Below, in pieces: positions 1 to 12,223 of a stretch of 64,000 bases of DNA. Location of the stretch: assembly GCF_000006565.2 (NCBI RefSeq), contig NC_031471.1:1924661-1988660 (forward strand), in the 5' to 3' direction. The DNA is from Toxoplasma gondii ME49. Its lineage: Eukaryota; Apicomplexa; Conoidasida; Eucoccidiorida; Sarcocystidae. The position numbers and the translations under genes are program-made. The notes under the pieces are model-generated. The model worked only from the letters and a program-made list of their open reading frames with translations, did not search any database and was not told the DNA's origin. The number at the start of each line of letters is the position of its first letter. Position 1 is the first letter of the stretch.

Positions 1-74
1 ACGCGCACAAAGGCAAAGCGTATGCATGCACATAAACATACAGCCACGCTCGCATTCACATATATATAAAGATG

Positions 75-111
<37 letters not shown>

Positions 112-389
112 GTACATATGTATATATATATATATATATATGTATAGGGAGACGTATGGGTGGATATGCAAGCAGATGCACACCCAGACATACTAGACCC
201 TTTCATATAGACAGAGAGACAAGCACAGACCAACGTAGACAGATAGAGGTAGGTATAAATAGACACGTATGATAGACATGGCGAGATATGGAAAGACGTA
301 TATAAATATTATGATAGATGTACCACTAGATGCAGGAGTATTTACATATGCCTATATATCCTTATACACAACAATTCATATATATATAT

Positions 390-423
<34 letters not shown>

Positions 424-463
424 ATTTATAATGCGGTATATTTTGGGTTGGAGAGCTTCGTAC
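1..463. other. Intron-like flank at the left edge, rich in (TA)n
   Basis: No exon is visible here. The stretch holds TA/TG microsatellites at about 59-146 and 376-431 and follows the donor of VPS13 exon 8, so it is read as the start of the next intron of that gene. Confidence 0.6.
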
Positions 464-3400
464 CTTTCAATGCTTGTTTGTCTGATCCCCAGTTGTTTTC
501 TACATCCGAGAGCAGCGTAAACAAATACGGTGGAGAGCCCCCAAATGTGCTCGTAGAGAAACTGAAGCTGCTGGGAAGTCGCCGCCACGCGGATGTTTTG
601 CCCTTGGAAGGAGAAGTGGAGAAAAAGGGGAACAGTGAGGCGACACTGCGACTGGACGAGCGGGAGAGTGAGGAGTTTCGCATGCAGCCAAATCCACTTT
701 TTCGATATTCTCTGTTGATTTGTCTGCGTGCTCAAGACCGCGCGCTGAAAGGCCTGTCGCAGCTGCGTCCGCGTCCCCGGGGCTCCTGCCCCAACGTCTC
801 CCTTCTTCTGACGAGTCTCTGCTTCGCTTGGAGGAAGCAGGGGAAGCAGCAGAAGATCTGCGACGCCGCTCTCGCCACTCTGCCGACGCTGCGACTCTCT
901 AGGACGGTGCGAGGAAACAGTCGCTGAACTCGAACACCCTAGGCCATGCATCCCGAGCGTCAAAACCGGAGAAGGCGAAGAAGAAGAAGAAGGAGCAGCC
1001 GAAGAGACTTCGGAACTGGAGGAAGCTGAGAGCGAGGCGTTTCCAGCGGGAGAGTCCGAAAGTGCGTCATCTAAGTGCATGCATTTCAAAAGAACATGTC
1101 GAGTTCGCGGGAGAAGCTGACCCAGAGCGACGACGGGCATGCTTCTTCTCTCGCTCTCGCGTCCTCCCTGGTGGTCTCCTCTGCCCGCGTCGGAGAAGCA
1201 CGATCGACCCGGTGCCCGGGAGCCCCAGACGTGGAGAACTTCGCATCGGCGCATGCAGAAGGAGACGGACAGTTCCTCGTAAGTCTGAAGCCGGAGGGCG
1301 CTGTCTGTACACTCGAACTCGAGCCACTGCAGCTTGCAGTTGCGCTGTTCCTCCTTCAAACGCTCCTGAAGAAGCGCGCGGTGTACGACAGCCAGTGGCG
1401 GCCCGAAGGCTCTCGGCGCGACGCGGATGGAAAGCCGCCGGACCAGCAGGCCGAAGAGGAGGTTCCGCAGGACCGCCGGAATCCAGAACGTCTGTCCCTC
1501 AATCAGCTGCTGCAGAAACGAAGGCACCGGAGGCGCCCTGCGCGGCGGCGTCCCGGTGCTCTGACAACAAACGAAAAGAAGCCAGGCGAGCGCAGGGGGA
1601 GACGCGACAGAGTGAGACGGTGACAGAGTGAGACGGTGACAGAGTGAGACGGCGCCAGGGAGAGCTTGAGATGGAGAGACAGAAAGGCAAGGCGGGACAG
1701 ACAGCGAAAGCGAGATGGAGAGACAGAAAGGCAAGGCGGGACAGACAGCGAAAACGAGATGGAGAGACAGAAAGGCAAGGCGGGACAGACAGCGAAAGCG
1801 AGATGGAGAGACAGAAAGGCAAGGCGGGACAGACAGCAAAAACGAGATGGAGAGACAGAGGGAGACCGCATGAGGCAGAAGGAGCGCGTGATATTGGTAG
1901 AGAGAGTGCACAGAGACAGAGAGAGAGTCCAAAGAGAGAGAGAGAACATCTGCGAGGTAAAAAGGCGAGTCGACACGACGCAGAGTGGCTTTTCGTCTTT
2001 CGTTTCTCCGCGGTAGTTCCAGTTTTTCCGTGACGTTCCCTCACCTCTTTTTTTGGCTCGAGAGGCGCCCGACGCTCTGCCCGTTTCACAGGCAAGCGGC
2101 TGCTTTCTGCGAGAGACAACACGGAGTCTTGTTGCTGGTGCGCCAGCTGCTGCAACTCGTTCAGGTCCACCTGGGGGAGAAACGCGATGCAACAAGACAA
2201 AAGGAGAGAACTCCAAGGCGCTGCCGCCAGAACGAGGCAGGTGCAGATTCAAGCAGACAGAACGAGGCCGCGGAGACGGGAGAAAAGAGACACAGTCGAA
2301 GCAAAGAGAGACACACAACATGTGGGGGGAAAGGAAAGACAGAACAGGAGAAAGAGAGTGCCGAGACATCGTTTCCAAGAAAAAACGCAGAGAAAAAAAA
2401 CGTACCAAGACGCAGTCTGTGAGTGGAAAAGCCGTGGTGTACATGCGATAAAACTCGGCCCAACAGAGCATGCGTTCGCGGGAGAGACTCCATGCGCGGC
2501 TTTCGTGGAGCTGTCGAGCAGTTGCCCTGTAAGTCTCAGCTGAAAAAAGCAGCAAGGCAGAACACGGGTGCCCATCCTACGACAGGCTTGCTCTGAGAAA
2601 GAAGAAAACGCCGAGACGCTTTCTCTGTTCCGGCAAACAAGTCGAGACCTTCAGGAGTCTCAACCAGACGCAAAGACTCAAAATACTGTGCGCACCGAAA
2701 CAGATCTATGTAGATCCAAATAAAGGATAATACACTCAGTTGTTTTTTCCGGTGAACCTATATGCCAACGGGTACATATATATATATATATATATACAGA
2801 TGTATATATATATATATATATATATACATATATAAGTATTCGTTTTTAAAACTGTCACCTACACATTGGCATGCATTGACATGTATCTATACGTGTTTAT
2901 GCAACTATTCGTGCGTCAACAGGCCATCCACGTACATGTATGGAAATAGATATACATACATATATATATATACATATATATACATATATATACATATATA
3001 TATATATATGAATCAGGTACAGATTTACGCATGTAATGTTCGCGCTTATAAGGAAGACGCACGCGCGCGTTAACATGCATGCGATTAAACATGAATGCAT
3101 ATGACGATGTGCATGTTTCTTCCGACTCTTTTTCGGAGCGCTCGTTGCTTGGCGCGAGTGTCTCAGAGTGGTCTCTGGGAGAGGCGCGCACCTGCGTCTT
3201 GCATCCGTTTGACAGATTCTCGATCAGGACCGTCTTCGACTTTCCTCAATTCCAAAAGTTTCTGCACTGCTTCTCTCGCGAGATTCACGAAGGAGGACGG
3301 TGTGTCGAAGTAGTTTAGCACCGCCTCCTGGAGCGGCTGTAAAAGCTCCTGAACTTTTTCTTGCATGCGACGCACAGCCTGCGTCTGCTCGCTCTCTTGA

Positions 3401-6400
3401 AGTTGGACTTGCGCCAGGGCCTATAGAAGAAAAGGAGAGGAAAAATAAAAACCTCTTCGAAGGGCGTTTCGAAGATGCGGAAAAGGGAGTGAAATCGAGA
3501 GAGGGTGCCAGGGGAAAAAGCGAACAAACGAGGAGGCAAGGTCGAATGCGAGGCACAGACAAACAGATACACGAGGAGATTCAGGAAAAGATGTTAACAG
3601 GTTCCTCTCCTCCGATTTCCGGATTCTGATCCTTCCTTGGACCCAGTCCCCTTCTTTCTCTTCTCCTCTCCTGCTTATACGCCTCGTTCTCTGTCTTCTC
3701 TCTTCCTCCAGCTCGTTGCCTCTCTCCCTTTCTCCTGTCCGACCTCCCCCCTCCACCTCTCTCGTTCCTTGTTTCTTGAACTCCCTCCTTCCCTCGTTGT
3801 CTCCTCTTCTCCATTCCTCCAACTCGACTCCTTTTCCCCTTTCTCTCTCTCCATTTCTCTTCTTTCTCACAGATACACTTGACACGTCGTCTGTGGGCAT
3901 GCGTGAAGCAAGAAGTCTCTTTTGTTGGGTGTGAATTAGGCGGCGTTGCTCCTGATCCAGACTCGCCAGGAGTCTCGCTACGGTTTTCTGGTCGTCTTTC
4001 TGCGACGCCACCGAGCGCGTTTTCAACAGGGCCTTCTCTGCGGCCTCCAGTTCCGCTGCTGCGAGCATGTGCCATTGCGCGACAGCCCAGTAAGGTCTTC
4101 TTTCGACGATTCCGACGATGAACGAAGCATCTGAGTCTTCGTCGCCGAGCGCGAAAGGCGCTTGCGCCGGCCTCGCCCCCATCCGCAGCACCCCACACGC
4201 TGCGTCTCCTTGGAAGAGACTGCGCGTCACATCCGGCGGTCCCTGCGAGGAGCCGCGTTCCGGACCGCGCGTCTCCTGTCGCCGCAGCTGCGCCTGTCGC
4301 TTCGTCCAGAAGTGCGAAAAGAAGTCTGCGAGGTTCTCCTCCGATGTCGTGTAAGGAAGCCCCGAGGACGAGGCGGCTGTCGACGAGAGAGAAGAAGACA
4401 CGCAGCCGAGGAAGGGGGACGACAGCGACAGCAGCGACGAGGGTGGAGACGTCAACGCAAACGGCAGCGCCGAGGGCGAGGCGTCGGAGTCGGTGAAAGA
4501 AGAGGCCGGGTGCGGCGCAGCAGCTCCAGACGCGCCGGAATTCATCAGGCGCTGCATGCGCTGTTCAAGCATGTATCGCTTCGCGATTCGCATGTACCTA
4601 CACGCGGAGAGGAAGCAAAGGACACCGGATGTGCCGAAACAAGTGAAAAGGAAAAAACGGAGATAGGAGTGGACAAATCGGCCATGTTGATTCGAGGTTG
4701 CTGCAAGAACATTCGACACAGAGGTATTGAAGGAAAAACGAAAGAACATCTGGTCGCCTTCCAACGCCTGAAGTTGTCTCCTCGACCCGGTCGCTGCTTT
4801 CTGAACAGCCACGAACGTTTTTTTCGAGCAAGAATGGAATTCACGCATTCGATTCGGTCTGGAAAGCTGCGCCGCAAGGTACACTCGCGAATGCGTCCGC
4901 ATGCAGTGCGGCAAAGACACTTAAACCAGAAATCCACGCATGCGGAAGAACGAGGTTACCTTTTCATGTGCGCAGTTCTCTCCTCCATTCGACCCCAGTA
5001 CTGGGTGGAACGCGCGCCGCGCGGCTCCTTGCCAGTCGCCGGTCTCTCGCGTCTGAGAAGTTTGACGAATTGAAACGCGTACGCCCACCAGAGCTTGCAA
5101 GTGCCCTCCTTGGCCTCGCTGCCGCGCATGCAGTGCGACGCATGCATCTCGCCGGCCTCGCGCTCCGGTCTCCAGCCACACCGCGGACGTTTGTGGGGTC
5201 GGTACAGCCGCACATCTCGCAGGCGTCTCTGGTGGCGGACGCGTTCCAGAAAAACCGACACCCCCATCACCATGCCTTCGTCGACCTCCACCTCCACGCC
5301 AGCCTCTTCGATTCGCCCCAGGAGCTTCAAATTCACCTGACGCGACGCTGCGACCGCGTTGGGCTCCGGTCCCCGCGGACCGGAGCCCAACGCGGTCGCG
5401 GCACCGCGCGCCGGAGGGCCCGCGCGCGGGTCTCCGGCAGCCGACGCCCCGCCCGCAACGTCGAGGCCGCCTGCGGCAGCAGCCGACTGCGGGGAGGCGT
5501 TGTGGAGTCCTAGCTGGGCTTGGAAACTCACCGGTTTGAGCAGCCAACGTCGAAAGAAGATCTCCGCGGTCGCAGTTGCAGCTGGGCAGGCGTCTTCGCT
5601 TTGTCGACCAGAGGCGCTCCCCGCCTTCTCGTCTGCCACGGACGCGCCGCTACCTCCCGGCAGCGGTCGCGCCGGGACCGGACGCCGGCTGGATCCAGAC
5701 AGAGAGACTTTGCTCGCTGCGGCAGACCCCGCGGAAGAGAGAGAAGAGAGTACCTCGGCAAGTTCTTGCGGCGACCTCACGAGCGAAGAAGAATCAAGGC
5801 CGGGGAAAACCGTTCCTGGGGTCGGAGCTGGAATCGGAGCTCGCGCGGCCACTCCGGCAGCTGTCGCCGCGGCTGTTCCACACGCATCTTCCCAGTAAAT
5901 TCCGAAGCCTGAGGCGAGCGCGCAGAGGAAAAAGAAGAGACGAACCGTGTTGAGGTACTGGCGCGAGGGGATGTCTTGGCAAACGAAACTGAAGTTTGGA
6001 CTCAGGGGACTCGTCTACGGACACACGGCGCAGCCTCACGAGCGAGACGCGTTAACGTCAGACTCGACATCAGTCATTAAAAACGCACCGGAAAACGAAG
6101 AAAGACGCTCTCTCTGCAGATACATCGAAAAACAGAGGCTCTGTCCTTCTCTGCTTCCCTCGATCTCTGTCTTCTCTAGACGGAACGCGCTGCCCCTTTC
6201 ATTTCGAGTGAAAAGCAACGCTCCTCTGCTTCCCTCACCTTCTATCGAAATACCGTAAATCAGATCCTTGGCACCCGAGGCCGACGCGCCACTCGCGGAG
6301 CCTCCGTTCGTCGACGAAGTCTCCCCGGTCGGAGGCGCGACGCCGGCGCTGTCGCGTTCGCCTTCAGGGAAATCCAGGAAAACATTCGACGTCTCGCCAG

Positions 6401-7948
6401 TTTTCGCCTGATGAAAAAAAAAGCAAAGTGCAGACACGCCTGGCATCCGCTGCGGCACTGAAAGGCCTTCCCCACAGTCCAAGTCGGAGAGACGCCCCCG
6501 ACAACGCAATCGCCTGTTCCGCTGGAGAGAAGCCACAAGTCGGCTCTCTCGATCCCGAGTTCCATCTGCTCTCTTCTCTTTTCAGTGCGCCCTTCCACTT
6601 CCCGACACGCGCTGTCCCCCTTTTCGTCTTTTGCTCTGTCCTTTATTCTCTCTCTCTCTGGTGCCCGTTCACCCATTTTCAAGCACTCCGAGTCCTTCGC
6701 TTCACTCCACCTGCCGCTGGCTTCTCTGCGCCTCGACATGGCCTGCAGAACGCCCACTCGTTCTGGTCCTTTTCCGGTCGCTGCCTGACGCACCAAGTAG
6801 GTGCACAGTCCCGGAAGGCTTTGCCCCGCGTTCTGCATTTTTCTTGGTCTTTCCAGCGCGACTCCGTTGTGGTCGGGTCGCAGCCTACTGCCTGCCTGTG
6901 TTTGACTCACAGGAGCGTTTTCTCTCTGGGCGTTTTCTGCAGACTTGGTTCCTGTCGCCTTTTCGTCGGTGGGCCAGAAAAAGCGCCAGGCGCCCTGTTG
7001 GGGCTGCAGAAGGAGGCGAGAAATCTTCACTCCGCATCTGACCGGGTGGGAAAGGACGCCTCGGGCGTCGTCGTAGTGGACATGAACGTCGTTGAAGCGA
7101 ATTTTGATGTTGGGCATGTATCTGAGGAGCCACTGTAGAAATGGCTGGCCCTCGGCTTCTTCCTGTGCGACGGCCTGCAGATACGCCTGGAGCTTCTTCG
7201 CCTCCTCGCCGTGTCGGTCAATCGCCGCGCTCAAGACCTCGTCGGAGGCGCCCAGAGCCTGCTTCTCCCGCCACTGCATGCGCAGCTGCCGAGCCAGTCT
7301 CTGTAGACGCTCCAAGTGCTTCCGGACGGCCTCTTGAAACAGCCTGGTGGTGCAGACGCGAATGTGCGTCCGAATCTTCTCGACTTGGTTGTCGTAGATC
7401 TCCCTCGACACGCTGTCGGCCTCGCTCTCCGGAACGAAGCTCGCAGCCGTGGGGGCCGCCGGTCCTCCGGGCCTCTCTGCATGCGTCGTCGAGAAGGGCG
7501 TCGGCGAGTGTGCAGAGGCGGCGGCAGAGGTTCGGGAAGACGAAGACGGAGCCGAGCGAGAAGCGGCGCCTGGTTGTTGAGAAGGAGAGGAGGACGGGGA
7601 GCAAGGTGCGTCGGCGAGTGAGGAGGGGAGTGACGGCAGCGCAAGGACATGCAATCCCGAGAGGATGATGTGGAGTTGCGAGTGAGCCAGGTAGAGATTG
7701 ATTTCGACTTTTGCGATCGACCCGGAGGTCAGTTGCAGCGGAATGTGGTGGAAGACGAGATCCGAGTTGATCTGCGACAAATTCAACGTCACGTTCTCCA
7801 AGCAGACATGGTCCATGAGACCCCCCACGGCCGCCTTCTCCAGGTCCGCATTCACGTACTTGAGAAAACGCGTCCCTAGCTTCTGCAAAAGCACCTGGAC
7901 GAGCGACTTGTTCAGAGACTGAAAGAAAAAACCTGCCACGGACGCCAT
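464..7948 (-). CDS. VPS13-like chorein-domain lipid-transfer protein (C-terminal part off the left edge)
   Basis: Proteins of this family form a hydrophobic groove that moves bulk lipid between organelles at contact sites. Predicted exons, in transcript order: 6911-7948, 6239-6407, 4960-5908, 3871-4597, 3192-3420, 2406-2539, 2090-2170 and 464-1509; all phases agree and about 1457 codons lie in the window. The protein starts MASVAGFFFQSLNKSLVQVL, a chorein_N-type amphipathic N-terminus, followed by the LENVTLNLSQINSDLVFHHI strand region. Further VPS13-like signatures are MPNIKIRFNDVHVHYDD late in exon 1, GISIEGFGIYWED across the exon 2/3 junction, and LWWAYAFQFVK in exon 3. Ser/Pro/Ala-rich inserts interrupt the conserved blocks, as is usual in coccidia. 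No stop is reached: exon 8 ends at a GTACGA donor and the microsatellite-rich bases 1-463 are read as intron. The ends of exons 4, 7 and 8 are the least certain. It could be another member of the chorein superfamily rather than the true VPS13 orthologue. Confidence 0.82.
1668..1862. repeat. 44-bp minisatellite, about 4.4 copies
   Basis: Units starting at 1668, 1712, 1756, 1800 and 1844 (partial) share the motif gagatggagagacagaaagg and are nearly identical, differing at single positions. The array lies in an intron of the VPS13-like gene. Because 44 is not a multiple of three, it could not hold one repeating peptide frame. Just upstream (about 1608-1651) is a shorter 16-bp repeat of tgagacggtgacagag. 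Confidence 0.93.
2766..3011. repeat. (TA)n/(TATG)n microsatellites in a VPS13 intron
   Basis: Two tracts, about 2774-2837 and 2948-3009, separated by less repetitive sequence. They lie in the intron between exons 5 and 6 of the VPS13-like gene. Confidence 0.85.
5350..5399. repeat. Perfect inverted repeat, 23-bp arms with a 4-base spacer
   Basis: The left arm, 5350-5372, is the exact reverse complement of the right arm, 5377-5399, with ccgc between them. Both arms are GC-rich and would form a very stable hairpin. The repeat lies inside exon 3 of the VPS13-like gene and on the coding strand gives ALGSGPRGPEPNAVAAS within an Ala/Gly/Pro-rich linker. Confidence 0.95.
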
Positions 7949-10900
7949 CGTGGTGAGACGCGCGACCGGCCGCACAGGGGACGGTGGGTCCCGACTTGTG
8001 AGGGTAAAGGCGATGTCGAGAAGCCGCCAGGGAGTGTCTTTGGAAAGCCGACTCAGGAGAGGCGAGAAACAGACAGTGAGAAGACGGTGAAGGCCTGAAA
8101 GAACCACTGATCTGCCCGAAGCAGCAGGGCTGCGAGACCGCCGTGCGTCTTTCTCTGCACTTCGCAAAATAGCGATTTCCTGAAAAGGTCAGTGTTCGCC
8201 ACCCTTGCGGTCGACTGACGCATGCAGCCGATGAGCGGGTTCGCAAGAATCGCCCAGAAGTGGACGTGTGTCAGCGATAAGCATCTGAGAAGGGATTTCT
8301 GTCTTTCCTCGGTCGCTCCCAGTCCGCTCCCCCCAGCGGTCAAGCCCCCTCTCTGCTGGTGCGGGTGGCGGATATGAACGCGAAACGCGCCGCTGAAACC
8401 TGCGGACGGTGATCTCGGTGGTCTCCAGGAAGAGGCAGCATCAAGCGTCGTTCTGCAAATCTCGCGTGAGGAACCAAGACACCTGCCCCCGGTCGGGGTC
8501 GCTTTCCGCCAACCAGAAGCCCAGACGACGCCCAAGTGCCACCGCAGCGGTGCCGGGTGAAGCGGTTCTCATTTTCGGCTAGTCGATTCGGCGACTGAAT
8601 TGCAACCTGTCTCCATCTGAACGGAGCCCGAGAGCGCGAGAGCACGAGAGTGAGAGAACGAACGAGCCGTGGCGCAGCAGAAGACGCGCAAGAAGTCGAA
8701 GAAAACGCGAAGGCTGCGCGCCTTTGACGACCCGCGTAGCGAGCCCCCGAAGAGAAGCCGCATGCGAGGCATGCGCCAGACAAGCGAAGGAACGAAGAGC
8801 AACGCAGAGAAAAAAGCGGGATCCGTGAAAGAAAAGGAAATGAAGAAGTGACCCCGAAAACCAGACCGGGGGACGCGCCTGACGCCATGCGAGAAGCGCC
8901 CGGTGTTGTCTGTACACCCGAAAAGTCGAGTGTCGCGGCTACGCAAAAGCAGGGTCTGTAGAACGCCAGTACTAGGGAAGGACTTCTTTTCTGTCGCTTT
9001 TTTTTCGTGTATCCTCCTTCTGGTGAGGGCAGGGAAAGTGGAGAGAAAGAGTCGCTGGAAAAACTGCCGAGCTTGCTCTCCCGCCTTTGCGAGAAATGCG
9101 AAAGTTGCACTGTGTGCTGTATACACACATGCCGGCTAGTCGAACGGTCTCAGACGCGGGGCTGCAGCCGGAGGCGAAAACCCTCTCGCCTTTGTGTTTT
9201 CTCTCGCAAATTCACTACGGCAATGATGGAACTTTGCGTTTCTACAGATTTGAAAGTCAAAAGCGGAAGAGTTCTCAGGAGATTCACTCAGAATTGCGAC
9301 GTTCTTGCCCACAGCGACAGACACGCAGGGGTCAGAGACGTCGGCACACACAGAAGCTGTGTCAGGACTCACACCCTGGGTACAACGAAGCTCCGACAAT
9401 TCGGCATTCAGACCGCAGAGATCAACTTCTTTGTCTCTCCATGAGAGAATGGTGCATTCCTTTCTTTCAGTTGCTAACCATGCAAACCATTGCGGACGCG
9501 GTCGCAGAGACTGTCTAAAAAAACACTCACAAACCTGGAAACGCCACAACCCTACGTATGCATCTATGTATGTCACATACCTTTATGCGCATATCTATAC
9601 GTATTCACATATACATATTTATATGTATCACTTGTACAAATATCCATGTATGACTTTTTTAGATGTTTTTATCTATCATCTATCTATCTGCCAATATCTC
9701 TCTATATCTACGCCTATACAACTATATCAATACAGTTCAGTGTGTATCCTTATACGTGAAGAAAGATACCGATATAAACATGCCGATACGTTTCTGAATA
9801 GTTCTACCTTTCTCTATTTATCTGGATCACTGTAAGCGAGAGTATATGTAGAGTGCGAAACATACATTTGCTCTGACACAGAGATCAGACACGTTCTTTC
9901 AGTTTCTCTCCGCGTATTTCTGCTCCCTCGTTGTGTTTGTTCTTCCTCGTTTTTGGTGCTTCTCTGTGCATTCTCCTCGGGTCTCCTTCGCTTGCTGTGT
10001 CTTTGTTCCGCCTTTGTTTCTTTTGGAATGACCTCTAGATACAGGTCAGGACGCGGTTGCCTGACGCTTGCGAAGTCGCTCTCACACACAGAAGTCGGTG
10101 TAGAAATCCAAGAGGCTCTTTCAAAAACAAATAGAAACGCTTCTTTGCGTTCAACTCTGTTTTCCACCAGAGTCCAAATCGGTTGCAATATCCAGCTTCT
10201 TCGTGGCTCGCGCTACTGTGCCTGTGAGTTGTCTCCTGTGGGTGAGCCATGCGTTACATCCGCGAAGTGTGAATCTGAATTCATCATACAATTTTGTGTC
10301 TCTGAGTTGCGAGGACGTTGCAGTCCTCTTCTACCTCTCTCTCGTGAGTAGAAAGACTTCAGACGCATCTTGTGCCTTTGCTCGCGTTCAACAACTGCTT
10401 CGAGAAGTAGCACTTGCCCCGTCATGTTTCTGCGGCGCTTCTGCAGTGTGCATTTTTCAAAGAGAACGAAAAACGTATCTCGTGTCCGGGCGCGATATTT
10501 ACTTTTTTTACAGAAGTCGCGAGAAACTCTGCAGGACTCTGTCGCGGCAAAAACGGATTTAAAAGTCTCGCCTTCACATCCTCTCTCGAGGCTTCGGTGA
10601 AGGCCTCGACTGTGGCGCAAGCATGTTCGCGTCTGGCCGCCTCTCTCTGTCACAGAGAGACAGGAGCTCGTCAACGAAAGTTCGTATTTCCTTCAATTTC
10701 AAAAGCAGATTAGCAGGGAGAGTGTTGGCCAAAGAAGACGACAGAGTCGGACGCCTGGTGGACGCGTTTGCGAGAAGAAGCGACAGACGATCCGGTCTTC
10801 TCGTCTGGAAAGCACAGACTTGGCACAAGAAAGGAGATGTGAACCGCCACCTGAGATGCAACAGCCCCCCTCCCTCGGTGTGTGTGCTTGCTCTTGCACA

Positions 10901-12126
10901 GTCGCGTTCGGCCTCTTCTGATATCCTTCCTTCTCTTTCCTGTCTTCTGTCTGTCCCTGGCGGCGAACATTTCCTTCTCTTCTCTCCCTTTCTTCGGAGT
11001 GTGTCTTCTTCTCTTCTCTGTTTCTCTTTTCTTCTCGACTCCCGCTGGAGCTGTCTGCAAAAGCGCCGCTCCTCCTCACGACAAGAGCGAAGCAAGGCAG
11101 CAGCCGCTCGCGGACTTAAGAACCTGAACACCCGATAAAACTGCATGCGCCCAAATCACAGCCCCAAATTCGACTCGAACCCCAGCAGCGGAGCCACTCT
11201 TGGCCCCCGCGAAAAACCTCCGCCAACTCTGAAGCAGACATTTCTTCGCGGGAGCCTCGCGTGTACAGACAGAAATAAATAGGAATGGATATATTCAGAG
11301 GGCTGGAGACGCGTACAAGGAAACAAAAGTCACCTATTTTTTCGTTCATGCAAAGGACTACCGAGGTGGGTTGCACAAGTCTGTTTCCTCTGCATGAGAC
11401 AGCGGGACTCGTCACTTCCCACAATGCCTTTGATTTGAAACTTTTTTCTTCGACTCGAGAGACACAGACACAGTCTCTCTATGAAGACGCCCTGGAGATA
11501 CCACAGTTCATTTTCTGCGTTCGATTCAGTGTTGATTTGCCAGTCGAGACAGCGACGAAAAGCTTGTTGTCGTCTTTTCATTCGAAAGGAAGCAAACACA
11601 CTGAATGCAACTTCTCTTCTGCTTTCTCAAGATGCTTTTTCTCCCGCAGTGTTCTTCCTCACCCTCCGTCTCTGGATACGTCATCCTCCGGTTCTCTTTC
11701 CTCTTTTCCTTCTTCTTCCCTTCTCCTTTCCTTCTCTTCCTTCTTCTCTTATTCTTGTCTCCCTTCCCCTTTCTGTGGCTCCGGGAGAGTCGTACAAAGC
11801 GAGCTGCTTGGGTTCCCTCTCGCGGTCCTTTTTTCCAAGCTTTTTCAGTGGGTCTTTTCTGCTCATCCAAGAAACGAAATAATACGTTTTCTGAAGCCCC
11901 GTGACTCAGAAAGCGAAGACTTGTGTCTCCTATCCTCCCGCAATCGCTTTAAAAAACCAAGGAGACATCTGTCTTTCTCCTTCTGAGACGCGTCAGGGAA
12001 TGGCACGTAGAAAACTACACACAGTCCTACACCCCTACCTGTACAGACCCCCAAAATCTAAGTCAAAATCACCAGTATATAGAGATATACATGTATACAT
12101 ACATATATGTATATATATATACATGT

Positions 12127-12157
<31 letters not shown>

Positions 12158-12223
12158 GAAATCGATGTATGTAACTGCTTGCATGTTGTGAATCGGGTAT
12201 ACTTGGATTTTCCTCTGGGATTT
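7949..12223. other. Intergenic region between the VPS13-like gene and NFS1
   Basis: The part next to 7948 probably holds the VPS13 promoter and leader; several open frames on both strands at 8050-9130 lack domain content and are taken as chance. An AT-rich stretch lies at about 9540-9840, and (TA)n tracts at about 12075-12158, just past the NFS1 stop. The only weak gene candidate is 10574-11146. Confidence 0.5.
10574..11146 (-). CDS. Weak candidate small gene, 190-residue open frame
   Basis: This open frame lies between the VPS13-like gene and NFS1. It starts MQFYRVFRFLSPRAAAALLR, which could pass for a mitochondrial presequence. Near its end is a protein-like stretch, LPANLLLKLKEIRTFVDELL, directly after a good-looking acceptor (tgtgctttccag) at about 10820. 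The middle is Arg/Glu-rich and looks like translated purine-rich spacer, so if a gene exists that part may be intron. The opposite strand also has a fairly open frame here (10623-11138). I recognise no family. Confidence 0.22.
   Translation of the reverse strand: MQFYRVFRFLSPRAAAALLRSCREEERRFCRQLQRESRRKEKQRREEDTLRRKGEKRRKCSPPGTDRRQEREGRISEEAERDCARASTHTEGGGLLHLRWRFTSPFLCQVCAFQTRRPDRLSLLLANASTRRPTLSSSLANTLPANLLLKLKEIRTFVDELLSLCDRERRPDANMLAPQSRPSPKPRERM

Noticed and set aside
1499..2555. Minus-strand frames with repeated LSLSVPPCLSVSPS-type peptides
   Set aside because: They read through the 44-bp intronic minisatellite; the real exons on either side are in other frames and are short.
8669..8851. 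Plus-strand Lys/Arg-rich 60-residue frame upstream of the VPS13-like gene
   Set aside because: It overlaps longer frames on the other strand, has no family match, and lies in what is probably the VPS13 leader.
11155..11240. Possible tRNA T-arm (ggttcgagtc) on the minus strand
   Set aside because: The five-base stem around the loop does not pair and no acceptor stem or anticodon arm can be drawn.
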